Positions 28,797-36,592 of a stretch of DNA of 64,000 bases are shown here, piece after piece. Both the position numbers and the translations under genes were made by a program. Location of the stretch: NCBI GenBank assembly GCA_937958695.1, contig CALGNK010000006.1:16932-80931 (forward strand). The letters are read 5' to 3'. Numbering within the stretch: the stretch's first letter is position 1; each line of letters begins with the position of its first letter. The stretch comes from an uncultured bacterium. Its GTDB lineage: Bacteria; DUMJ01. The notes under the pieces were generated by a model, which had not been told where the DNA came from, did no database searches, and saw only the letters and a list, made by a program, of their open reading frames with translations.

Positions 28797-30203
28797 ATGA
28801 AGATATTGCTTGTGGCTAGTGAAGTAAATCCTTTTGTAAAGGTGGGAGGACTAGCTGATGTTGCTGGGGCTCTACCTAAAGCTCTTGTTGGTTTAGGATG
28901 CAAGGTCTCTGTAGTAATGCCAATGTATAGACAATTGAACCTAGGAGATTACAATGTCTCTGAGTTTATAAATGTTCTAGATGTACCGCTTGGATATGGC
29001 AATGAGACCGCAAGTATAAAAAGGGTTTCTCTTTCTAATGATATAGATCTGTATCTAGTTGATAATGGCGCATATTTTCAGAGGGAAAACTTGTACAATT
29101 TTCCCGATGATCCTAGACGTTTTATCTTTTTCTCTAGAGCTAGTTTTGAATTGGCTAAGATTTTAGATCCAGACATAATTCATTGTAATGATTGGCATAC
29201 CGCTTTGGTTCCTGGTTATGTTAGGCACTATTGGGATAGAAAACTTTTGGGAACACTTTTTTCTATACATAACTTAGCTTATCAAGGTCTTTGTGAAAGA
29301 GACATGTTCGTATATTCTGCTCTACCTGAAAGTGCATATAATCCTGAAGAGGTGGAGTTCTATGGAAAGTTCAATATTATGAAGTCTGGCATAGTCTATA
29401 GTGATATGATAAATACGGTTAGCCCTACTTATGCTGAGGAGATTAAAACTCCTGAATTTGGCTGTGGCTTGGATGGATTACTTAGAAGTAAAGCAGATGT
29501 CTTAGTTGGTATACTAAACGGGATAGATGAAGAGGAGTTTAATCCTCAGACAGATATTTATCTTTCGGCAAAATTCTCAGTTGATTCTTTAGAGAATAAG
29601 GAGGAAAATAAGAAGTTCTTGCTTAATGAGTTAGGTATTATTTACAATAAAGATGTTCCGGTAATAAGTTTTATAGGTAGGCTTTGGGAGCAGAAAGGTA
29701 TAGATATTGTTATTCAAGCTATACCTGAGCTCATAAAGAAAGAAGTTTATTTAATAATTTTAGGGACAGGCTCTGAATATTATCACCGAATACTGAGCCA
29801 ATTTAGAGAGCAATTTCCAGATAAGATTTCTATAAATCTAAAGTTCGATAATAGGCTTGCCCATTTGATATATGGAGGATCTGACTTTCTTTTAATGCCG
29901 TCTAGGTTTGAACCATGTGGTTTAGGACAGATGATAGCTATGAAATATGGTACTATCCCTATAGTTAGAGGCGTTGGCGGCTTAAAAGATACTGTTAAAG
30001 AAAACGAAACAGGTTTTGTATTTTTTGACTATTCTTATAATGCCTTACTTGAAAGTATAGATAGAGCACTTAATCTTTATAGCGATAAAGATAGACTTAA
30101 AGCTATGCAGAGAAGGATTATGTTAGAGGACCATTCTTGGACTAACTCAGCAAAGAGGTATCTAGAGATTTATAACAGAATACTGAGTTCAAAGAAGGGG
30201 TGA
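28797..30203 (+). CDS. glgA: Glycogen/starch synthase (GT5)
   Basis: GlgA elongates alpha-1,4-glucan from an NDP-glucose donor. The 468-residue protein has the N-terminal KVGGLADVAGALPKAL (Lys15) and HNLAYQG. The C-terminal site has IGRLWEQKG, MPSRFEPCGLGQMIAMKYG and a TGFVF loop. ATG at 28797 is set by GGAGGTGA just before it. No glgC (ADP-glucose pyrophosphorylase) is present in the window, but galT follows directly, so the donor may be UDP-glucose or may come from elsewhere. Confidence 0.93.
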   Translation: MKILLVASEVNPFVKVGGLADVAGALPKALVGLGCKVSVVMPMYRQLNLGDYNVSEFINVLDVPLGYGNETASIKRVSLSNDIDLYLVDNGAYFQRENLYNFPDDPRRFIFFSRASFELAKILDPDIIHCNDWHTALVPGYVRHYWDRKLLGTLFSIHNLAYQGLCERDMFVYSALPESAYNPEEVEFYGKFNIMKSGIVYSDMINTVSPTYAEEIKTPEFGCGLDGLLRSKADVLVGILNGIDEEEFNPQTDIYLSAKFSVDSLENKEENKKFLLNELGIIYNKDVPVISFIGRLWEQKGIDIVIQAIPELIKKEVYLIILGTGSEYYHRILSQFREQFPDKISINLKFDNRLAHLIYGGSDFLLMPSRFEPCGLGQMIAMKYGTIPIVRGVGGLKDTVKENETGFVFFDYSYNALLESIDRALNLYSDKDRLKAMQRRIMLEDHSWTNSAKRYLEIYNRILSSKKG

Positions 30204-30207
30204 AAAA

Positions 30208-31227
30208 ATGTCAGAACTTAGGAAAGATCCTGTTACTAGAAGATGGGTAATAATAGCTACAGAAAGAGCTAAAAGGCCTAGTGATTTTGTTAAGCCTAAG
30301 TTAGAAGAAAAAATCTTGCCCGAACATGTTGATAATTGTCCTTTCTGCGAAGGAAACGAATCTCTCACACCATCTGAACTTATGGCTTATAGACATGCTG
30401 GTACTCAAAAGGATTCTAAAGGATGGTGGATAAGGGTAATACCAAATAAGTATTCAGCGGTAAGTCCGGATACTTCTTTAGAGAGAAGAGGAATCGGGAT
30501 GTATGATGTGGCTACTGGTTATGGTGCACATGAAATCATAATAGAAAGTCCATATCACAATAGGACGATGGCTAATATGTCTGAAAAGGAGATAGAAGAA
30601 GTACTTTGGGCTTATAGAGATAGAATATTAGAGCAGGCGAAACATCCAGATATTAAGTATGCTATAATTTTTAAAAATTACGGTTCAGAAGCCGGAGCTT
30701 CTCTAGAACATCCGCACTCTCAGCTTATAGCTCTTCCGGTAGTCCCTAAGAGAGTTATAGAGGAATATGAAGGGGCTAGAGATTACTATGCCTATAAGGA
30801 GAGATGTCCATATTGTGATATAATCAGGCAGGATAAGAGTGATGGGGAGAGAGTAATCTATGAGAATGATCTCTTTATCGCTCTTGCCCCATTTGCCTCT
30901 CCCTCTCCGTACGAAGTAGATATATTGCCTAAGCAACACTCAGCTACCTTTGAAAAGATAGGTAAGATAGAGATTATGGAGCTTGCTAAGATATTCAAGA
31001 TTATATTTTGGTCTTTGTCAGAGGTCCTCAATGATCCTCCGTATAACTTTATACTTCATAATATTCCCTTTAGAGGAAATGGAACCGAATTCTTTCATTG
31101 GCATTTTAATCTTGTCCCAAGGATAACTAAACTAGCCGGTTTTGAGTTAGGTTCTGGATTCTATATTAATCCAGTAAAGCCAGAAGATTCTGCTAAGACT
31201 CTGAGAGATAAAATTAATTCTATGTAG
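30208..31227 (+). CDS. galT: Galactose-1-phosphate uridylyltransferase
   Basis: GalT exchanges UMP between UDP-glucose and galactose 1-phosphate. The 339-residue HIT-fold protein has RKDPVTRRWVIIA at the start, a zinc site CPFCEG and CPYC, the catalytic-His motif ASLEHPHSQLIALP, and the second zinc/His region FHWHFNLVPR. No galK or galE is near. Its place between glgA and a GH57 enzyme suggests that it supplies or recovers sugar nucleotides for glucan metabolism. Confidence 0.92.
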   Translation: MSELRKDPVTRRWVIIATERAKRPSDFVKPKLEEKILPEHVDNCPFCEGNESLTPSELMAYRHAGTQKDSKGWWIRVIPNKYSAVSPDTSLERRGIGMYDVATGYGAHEIIIESPYHNRTMANMSEKEIEEVLWAYRDRILEQAKHPDIKYAIIFKNYGSEAGASLEHPHSQLIALPVVPKRVIEEYEGARDYYAYKERCPYCDIIRQDKSDGERVIYENDLFIALAPFASPSPYEVDILPKQHSATFEKIGKIEIMELAKIFKIIFWSLSEVLNDPPYNFILHNIPFRGNGTEFFHWHFNLVPRITKLAGFELGSGFYINPVKPEDSAKTLRDKINSM

Positions 31228-31238
31228 GGGTGTATAGT

Positions 31239-32858
31239 ATGGTTTCGACGCTTTATGTTGCACTGGTCTGGCATCATCACCAACCAACTTATAAAGATCC
31301 GAAAACTGGCAAATACTTACTTCCATGGACTAGGATGCATGCTGTAAAAGATTATTTCTATATGGCCAATCTACTTACTTATTTTCCAGATGTTCACTAT
31401 ACAGCTAACATAACTCCAGTACTTATATCACAGCTAAACGATTATATATTTAACTACGCAAGTGATGTGTACCTGGAATTAATAAATAAACCTGTGGAAG
31501 AGTTAACTACAGATGAGAAGAGACTCCTGATTGAATATTCATTTGTATTAAATCTTGACTACTTTGTAAAGCCATACCCTAGTTTCTATTCTCTCTATAA
31601 TAAGATAAACTCGCTTGGTATAGATAGGGCTATAGAGGAGTTGTCATCTCAGGAGATTCTTGACCTTCAGGTTTGGGGACATTTAGTTTGGTTTGACCCC
31701 CATTTTAAAAGAGATGACCCTGTGATAAGGAGATTAATACAAGAAGAACACTTTACTGAAAGGCATAAACGACTTGTGATAAGGAAGCAGTTAGAAGTAA
31801 TCAGCTTGACATTACTAAGGTATAGCGAACTCCTAGATCTGAACCAGGCTGAGATTATTACATCACCCTTTTATCATCCAATACTTCCTCTTCTTGTAGA
31901 TACTAACATTGCTAGTCAGACTGGTATAAGTAGTCTACCAAGTTTTAACTTCAAATATCCAGATGATGCAATGCTTCAGTTGAGGCATGCTATAGATCTA
32001 TTTAATTCTACCTTTGGGGTCTTTCCAAATGGCTTATGGCCGTCTGAATTAGCCGTAAGTTATGAGGCATTAAGTATTGTTAGTTCCCTTGGTCTTCACT
32101 GGGTAATAACTGATGAGGATATATTAGTTAAGACCTTAGGTAGAAGTCTTAGAGGATCTAAAGATGAGCTTTTAGACCCTGAGGTTTTGTATAGACCCTA
32201 TTGGTTAGATACCCAAAGTGGAAAGTTAGTAGTTGTATTTAGAGATAAGGTCTTATCAAACCTAATAGGCTTTCATTATTATAAAGTAGATCCTCAGGAT
32301 GCAGCTATAGATCTTATAAAGAGATTAGAAGAAATAAGGTTTAGTCTTCCCTCTGGTAAGAAATACCTTGTAGTCATAGCATTAGATGGAGAAAACTGTT
32401 GGAATTACTATCCTGAAAATGGTTGGAAATTCCTTACATCTCTATATATGAGACTCTCTGAGACAGCAGGATTAAAGCCAGTAACTGTTTCAGAGTTTAT
32501 AGAGCTAGATGGGAATCTTGAGACATTAACTACTATCTCCCCTGGTTCTTGGATAAATATGTCTTTTGATACATGGATAGGTGAACCTGCTACAAACCTA
32601 GCATGGGACTATTTGTATCAGGCAAGAAAGGATTTAGAAGATGCTAGGAATGATATTAGCAAAGAGATCTATGAATCTGCTTTAAGGGAGTTACTTATTG
32701 CAGAAGGAAGTGACTGGTTCTGGTGGTATAATAGTCATCATAGAGTAAAAGAAGAAAGTGTATTTGATAAACTATTTAGGTCACATCTTAGAGAGGTGTA
32801 TGCTAGAATTAATAAGCCCGTGCCATCTTTTATTGATAAGCCAATTGAAAAGTTGTAA
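31239..32858 (+). CDS. GH57 glycoside hydrolase, alpha-amylase-like
   Basis: The 539-residue protein begins LYVALVWHHHQPTYKDP, the first GH57 motif. The nucleophile region is GLWPSELAV and the acid/base region is ALDGENCWNYY. The C-terminal part is helical and contains EGSDWFWWYNSHH, typical of alpha-amylase or 4-alpha-glucanotransferase-like GH57 members. It has no signal peptide and so is cytoplasmic. ATG at 31239 is preferred over GTG 31230 because AGGGGTG at 31226-31232 is the ribosome binding site. It probably acts on the glucan made by the preceding genes. Confidence 0.87.
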   Translation: MVSTLYVALVWHHHQPTYKDPKTGKYLLPWTRMHAVKDYFYMANLLTYFPDVHYTANITPVLISQLNDYIFNYASDVYLELINKPVEELTTDEKRLLIEYSFVLNLDYFVKPYPSFYSLYNKINSLGIDRAIEELSSQEILDLQVWGHLVWFDPHFKRDDPVIRRLIQEEHFTERHKRLVIRKQLEVISLTLLRYSELLDLNQAEIITSPFYHPILPLLVDTNIASQTGISSLPSFNFKYPDDAMLQLRHAIDLFNSTFGVFPNGLWPSELAVSYEALSIVSSLGLHWVITDEDILVKTLGRSLRGSKDELLDPEVLYRPYWLDTQSGKLVVVFRDKVLSNLIGFHYYKVDPQDAAIDLIKRLEEIRFSLPSGKKYLVVIALDGENCWNYYPENGWKFLTSLYMRLSETAGLKPVTVSEFIELDGNLETLTTISPGSWINMSFDTWIGEPATNLAWDYLYQARKDLEDARNDISKEIYESALRELLIAEGSDWFWWYNSHHRVKEESVFDKLFRSHLREVYARINKPVPSFIDKPIEKL

Positions 32859-32882
32859 AGATAAATTTAGGAGGTGAAGTTT

Positions 32883-34418
32883 ATGATTAAAAAGTACTTT
32901 TATAAAATAACAGTAACTTTAATACTGATTCTGTTTCTTCTATCTTTAGTTTCTAATCTTTCATTTTCTGCTGATACGTCCAGTATTACTATTCTTCATA
33001 CAAATGATACCCATTCTCATATAGAGGAGATTGCTCGTAGGGTTACCCTTATAAGACAGGTTCAGAAAGAGGTAGGTATGGATAAGGTTCTTCTCTTAGA
33101 TGCTGGGGATGTGTTTTCTGGTACACCATATTTTACCATCTATAAAGGTTCTGCTGATGTAAGATTTATGAACTATGCAGGTTACAATGCTATGACACTT
33201 GGGAATCATGAATTTGATATGGGTCCTGGTGTTTTGGCAAGATTCATAGATAAAGCTAATTTCCCAGTCTTGTGCGCTAATTTCGACTTTTCTAAAGAGG
33301 AGGCATTAAAGGATAAAGTTAAAAGTTGGGTGATAGTTGAAAAAGGAAGAGAGAAGTTTGGTATCTTTGGTTTGACTACACCTGAAACTGCAGAAATCTC
33401 TAGCCCTGGTAAGAACATAGTTATCAATGACTATCTAGAGATTGCAAAAGCGATAGTAAAGGAGTTAGAGTCTAATGGGATAAATAAAATCATAGCTCTT
33501 ACACACATAGGTTGGGATAATGATATAAGGTTAGCAAAAGAGGTCAAAGGAATCGATATTATTGTTGGTGGACATTCGCATACATTACCTAAGTCTTATC
33601 CAACAATAATTACTGACGATAATATTCCTACTTTGATTGTTCAGGCCAACGAGTATGGTAAGTATCTTGGACGTCTAGATGTCGTTTTTAACAATAATGG
33701 GGTTATTCAGAGCTGGAAAGGAAGCCTAATTAGTATTGACAATAAAATAAAAGAGGAGTCTCTCTGTAAGATTAAGCTTGAAGATTATAGAAAACCTGTT
33801 ACCAAGTTGATGAATGCGATAGTGGGGGAATCATTAGTTGATCTGGATGGAGAGAGAAGTAGGGTGAGATTTCAAGAGACGAATCTAGCTAATCTTATTA
33901 CTGATGCTATGTTAGCTAAGGCAAAGATTGTAAATGCAGTCATTGCTATTCAGAATGGTGGAGGGATAAGGGCTTCAATACCGAAGGGTAAAATAACGCT
34001 TGGTCAGATTATGACTGTGCTACCATTTGGAAATTATTTAGTTGCTTTAGATATCACTGGCCAGCAGATCATAGATGCATTAGAGAATGGTGTAAGCCAA
34101 GTGAAGGATTTAGCTGGTAGATTTCCGCAAGTATCTGGTTTGAGATTTGTCTGGGATCCAAATGCCGAGGTTGGAAAGAGAATCATCAGTGTAGAGGTAA
34201 AAAATCCAGATGGAACATATCAACCAATCGATCCTTCTAAGACTTACAGAATAGTAACTAATAACTTCTTAGCCCAAGGCGGAGATGGTTATACTGTCTT
34301 TCAGAAGGGAACTAACTTTATAAATCTTGGTTTTGTTGATTATGAAGTTCTAAGAGAGTATATTCAGAAAAATTCTCCAGTTAATCCTAAGATAGAAGGA
34401 CGTATCATTAGGAAGTAA
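32883..34418 (+). CDS. Exported 5'-nucleotidase/2',3'-cyclic phosphodiesterase family protein
   Basis: The 511-residue protein has a signal peptide (residues 1 to about 30, ending NLSFSA-D). The metallophosphatase motifs are complete: HTNDTHSH, LDAGDVFSG, LGNHEFD, LTHIG and GGHSHT. The C-terminal 5'-nucleotidase domain carries the substrate region NGGGIRA and FLAQGGDGY. No lipobox or cell-wall anchor is visible. It would release nucleosides and phosphate outside the cytoplasm. ATG at 32883 is set by AGGAGGTGA. It ends the long plus-strand operon and is followed by a terminator. Confidence 0.9.
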   Translation: MIKKYFYKITVTLILILFLLSLVSNLSFSADTSSITILHTNDTHSHIEEIARRVTLIRQVQKEVGMDKVLLLDAGDVFSGTPYFTIYKGSADVRFMNYAGYNAMTLGNHEFDMGPGVLARFIDKANFPVLCANFDFSKEEALKDKVKSWVIVEKGREKFGIFGLTTPETAEISSPGKNIVINDYLEIAKAIVKELESNGINKIIALTHIGWDNDIRLAKEVKGIDIIVGGHSHTLPKSYPTIITDDNIPTLIVQANEYGKYLGRLDVVFNNNGVIQSWKGSLISIDNKIKEESLCKIKLEDYRKPVTKLMNAIVGESLVDLDGERSRVRFQETNLANLITDAMLAKAKIVNAVIAIQNGGGIRASIPKGKITLGQIMTVLPFGNYLVALDITGQQIIDALENGVSQVKDLAGRFPQVSGLRFVWDPNAEVGKRIISVEVKNPDGTYQPIDPSKTYRIVTNNFLAQGGDGYTVFQKGTNFINLGFVDYEVLREYIQKNSPVNPKIEGRIIRK

Positions 34419-34424
34419 AAATTT

Positions 34425-34456
34425 AGGGGCTCCTATAGGAGCCCCTTTTCTTTTTT
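34425..34456. terminator. Bidirectional terminator between nucleotidase and GH130 gene
   Basis: A 9-bp stem (AGGGGCTCC at 34425-34433 and GGAGCCCCT at 34438-34446) with a TATA loop is followed by TTTCTTTTTT on the plus strand and by TAAATTTTT on the minus strand. It separates two convergent genes. Confidence 0.9.
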
Positions 34457-35456
34457 AGACCATTTTTATGCCATCGCTCTTTAAAAAATCTATAATTTCA
34501 TCTACATAACCAAAGGCAAGGCATACCACTGTATCCGCTCCTCCGTAGTATATAGCTATCCTTCCTGTTTGGGAATCACACAGTGCAGCACATGGAAATA
34601 CAACATTTGGGACATCCCCTACACATTCGTATAACTCTTGAGGAGAGAGCAGATAACTTCTGGATCTATATTTTACTATCCAAGGTTTTTCATTATCTAA
34701 CAATGCACAACCAAAACTATATACATAACCATTGCAAGATAGTAATACTCCATGATATATTAAAAGCCAACCTTCACTTGTCTCTATAGGAATAGGACCT
34801 GCCCCTATCTTAAGGGATTGCCAAGATGAATATTGATGTCCCGCAGCCATTACAAATCTATGGTAACCCCAGTGAATCATATCTGGACTTTCACTGTAGA
34901 ATATATCACCAAAAGGTGTGTGCCCTTTATCTGATGGTCTGCTAAGCATTGCATACTTCCCATTAATCTTTCTCGGAAAGAGGACACCATTCCTGTTGTA
35001 AGGGAGGAGTGCATTTTCCATCTGATAAAATTTCTCGAAGTCATAAGTATATCCTACCCCGATAGTAGGTCCATAATATCCGTTACACCAAGTTATGTAG
35101 TATCTATCTTCTAGCCAGGTTACCCTAGGATCATATTTGTACATGCTTATTAATGGGTCTCTTGTTTCTTGAATGAAATCTATTGGTTCCTCACTTAATG
35201 TCCAGTTAATTCCATCATTGCTAAATCCACTATGGATATTCATAGCTCTGCTTCTATCATCTACTCTAAATACACCGGCGAACTTATCCTTAAACTTTAC
35301 AACTGCGCTATTAAAGATACTATTTGCCTTTTTTATCTGATTCCTCCTTATGATAGGATTCTTTGAATATCTCCATATTATATCCCTACAATCAGATGGT
35401 CTATCCTCCCATGGCATATTAGGAATAGACTCAGTGTATATTGATACTTTTCCCAT
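34455..35456 (-). CDS. GH130 phosphorylase (beta-mannoside type)
   Basis: GH130 enzymes cleave beta-mannosides by phosphorolysis to mannose 1-phosphate. The 333-residue five-bladed propeller has the general-acid region [17 protein letters not shown] and [26 protein letters not shown], with the phosphate-binding residues IYHGVL and YYGGAD. No signal peptide was seen. AAGGAGG precedes the ATG. It is the only gene of its transcription unit, ending at a shared terminator. Substrate specificity (Man-Glc, Man2 or Man-GlcNAc) cannot be told. Confidence 0.88.
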   Translation of the reverse strand: MGKVSIYTESIPNMPWEDRPSDCRDIIWRYSKNPIIRRNQIKKANSIFNSAVVKFKDKFAGVFRVDDRSRAMNIHSGFSNDGINWTLSEEPIDFIQETRDPLISMYKYDPRVTWLEDRYYITWCNGYYGPTIGVGYTYDFEKFYQMENALLPYNRNGVLFPRKINGKYAMLSRPSDKGHTPFGDIFYSESPDMIHWGYHRFVMAAGHQYSSWQSLKIGAGPIPIETSEGWLLIYHGVLLSCNGYVYSFGCALLDNEKPWIVKYRSRSYLLSPQELYECVGDVPNVVFPCAALCDSQTGRIAIYYGGADTVVCLAFGYVDEIIDFLKSDGIKMV

Positions 35457-35491
35457 ATCAAACCTCCTTAGAAATGTAATTATCTCTAATT

Positions 35492-35519
35492 ATTATAGTA
35501 TAATATTTTCTACCCACAA
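35492..35519 (-). promoter_or_regulatory. Probable promoter for the GH130 gene
   Basis: On the minus strand TTGTGG (35514-35519), a 16-base spacer and TATAAT (35492-35497) lie about 35 bases before the ATG. A TATAAT on the plus strand at 35499-35504 may serve the divergent ferritin-like/VIT gene, but no good -35 goes with it. Confidence 0.45.
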
Positions 35520-35545
35520 TTACTCTAGGAAGGAGGTTCTTAGTA

Positions 35546-36394
35546 ATGGAACTTATAGAGCTACAGAGGAGTGAAATAACCGAGTATCTAATTTATAGTC
35601 ACCTATCAAGAACTATTAAAGACTCCCATAATAGAGAAATATTAAATAGATTGGCTCAGGAGGAATATAATCATTATGAAAGGTTAAAAAAGATTACTGA
35701 TAAGGTTGTTACTCCTAATAGATTTAAAGTATGGTTTTATCTGATTCTTATAAAGATATTGGGGGTAACTTTTGGATTAAAATTGATGGAATCCGGAGAG
35801 AAATTGGCTCAAAAAGGTTATAGTATTATTGCCCAGAGATATCCTGAAGTGAGTAGCATTATTGGTGATGAAAAGGCTCATGAAAATGATCTTTTAAATA
35901 TCTTAGATGAAGAGAGATTAAGATATGTTGGTTCTATAGTTTTAGGACTTAGTGATGCACTTGTTGAATTTACTGGAACCTTGGCTGGATTTACATTTGC
36001 TCTTAGAAATAATTCCTTAATAGCTCTTACTGGAATCATTACCGGAATAGCAGCATCGCTATCTATGGGTGCCTCAGAATATCTTTCCACTAAGGCTGAA
36101 GGTGAAGAGAAAAGTCCTTTAAAGGCATCTTTAAGTACTGGGGCAACGTATATATTTGCTGTGTCTTCCTTGGTTCTCCCTTATATTCTAATAAGAGATA
36201 GTTTTTTGTCTTTTGTGTTTACATTACTATTTGCTGTGACTTTAGTTTTTCTCTTTACATTTTATATCTCGGTAGCAAAGGAACTTGAATTTAAAAAGAG
36301 ATTCTTAGAAATGATAGTTATCATATTCGGGGTATCTCTTGTTTCCTTTGGAATTGGTCTTTTAGTTAGAGTCTTCTTTAATGTGGATATTTAG
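35546..36394 (+). CDS. Ferritin-like plus VIT1-type membrane iron/manganese transporter
   Basis: The 282-residue protein has an N-terminal ferritin-like/rubrerythrin helix pair (residues about 1-130, with Glu/His ligands in LQRSEITEYLIY, EEYNHYERL and GDEKAHENDLL). A CCC1/VIT1 domain follows, with about five membrane segments and the motif GLSDALVEFTGTLAGFTFAL, then SMGASEYLSTKAEGE. This fusion (Er-VIT1 or MbfA) exports iron or manganese and protects against iron stress. AAGGAGG lies upstream. The feoAB genes in this window handle uptake of the same metal. Confidence 0.88.
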   Translation: MELIELQRSEITEYLIYSHLSRTIKDSHNREILNRLAQEEYNHYERLKKITDKVVTPNRFKVWFYLILIKILGVTFGLKLMESGEKLAQKGYSIIAQRYPEVSSIIGDEKAHENDLLNILDEERLRYVGSIVLGLSDALVEFTGTLAGFTFALRNNSLIALTGIITGIAASLSMGASEYLSTKAEGEEKSPLKASLSTGATYIFAVSSLVLPYILIRDSFLSFVFTLLFAVTLVFLFTFYISVAKELEFKKRFLEMIVIIFGVSLVSFGIGLLVRVFFNVDI

Positions 36395-36395
36395 G

Positions 36396-36424
36396 TTGAA
36401 AATATTTTCTATCTATGGTATAGT
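36396..36424 (+). promoter_or_regulatory. Promoter for the solute-binding protein gene
   Basis: TTGAAA (36396-36401), a 17-base spacer and TATAGT (36419-36424) form a good promoter that starts right after the VIT gene stop. The start site would be near 36431, giving a 5' untranslated leader of about 160 bases. Confidence 0.65.
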
Positions 36425-36592
36425 CTTAATGTTCCGATAGATTAATGGAGGAGGTGGTAAGCTTTAGGAAAAAGCAATGCAGTATTAGATAGCCTTTAAT
36501 TAATCCTTAAATGATTCTTAAAATGAAAGTTTTAATCTATAGATGTGGTGAGGTATAAGTTGGGGGTAGAAAATTTTACGGAGGTGATAGTG
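36425..36592 (+). promoter_or_regulatory. Long leader of the solute-binding protein mRNA
   Basis: The leader holds a very strong ribosome-binding-like sequence, GGAGGAGGTGG (36447-36457), about 16 bases from the predicted start site. It is 125 bases or more from the true start codon and has no well-placed start codon of its own. A 15-codon frame begins at ATG 36445 but overlaps this site, so it is probably not translated. The element could stabilise the 5' end by ribosome binding, as STAB-SD elements do in Bacillus. The second site, GGAGGTGAT at 36580-36588, sets the real start. Confidence 0.4.

Noticed and set aside
36445-36492. 15-codon leader peptide before the binding-protein gene
   Set aside because: No ribosome binding site precedes ATG 36445 and it contains no run of regulatory codons.
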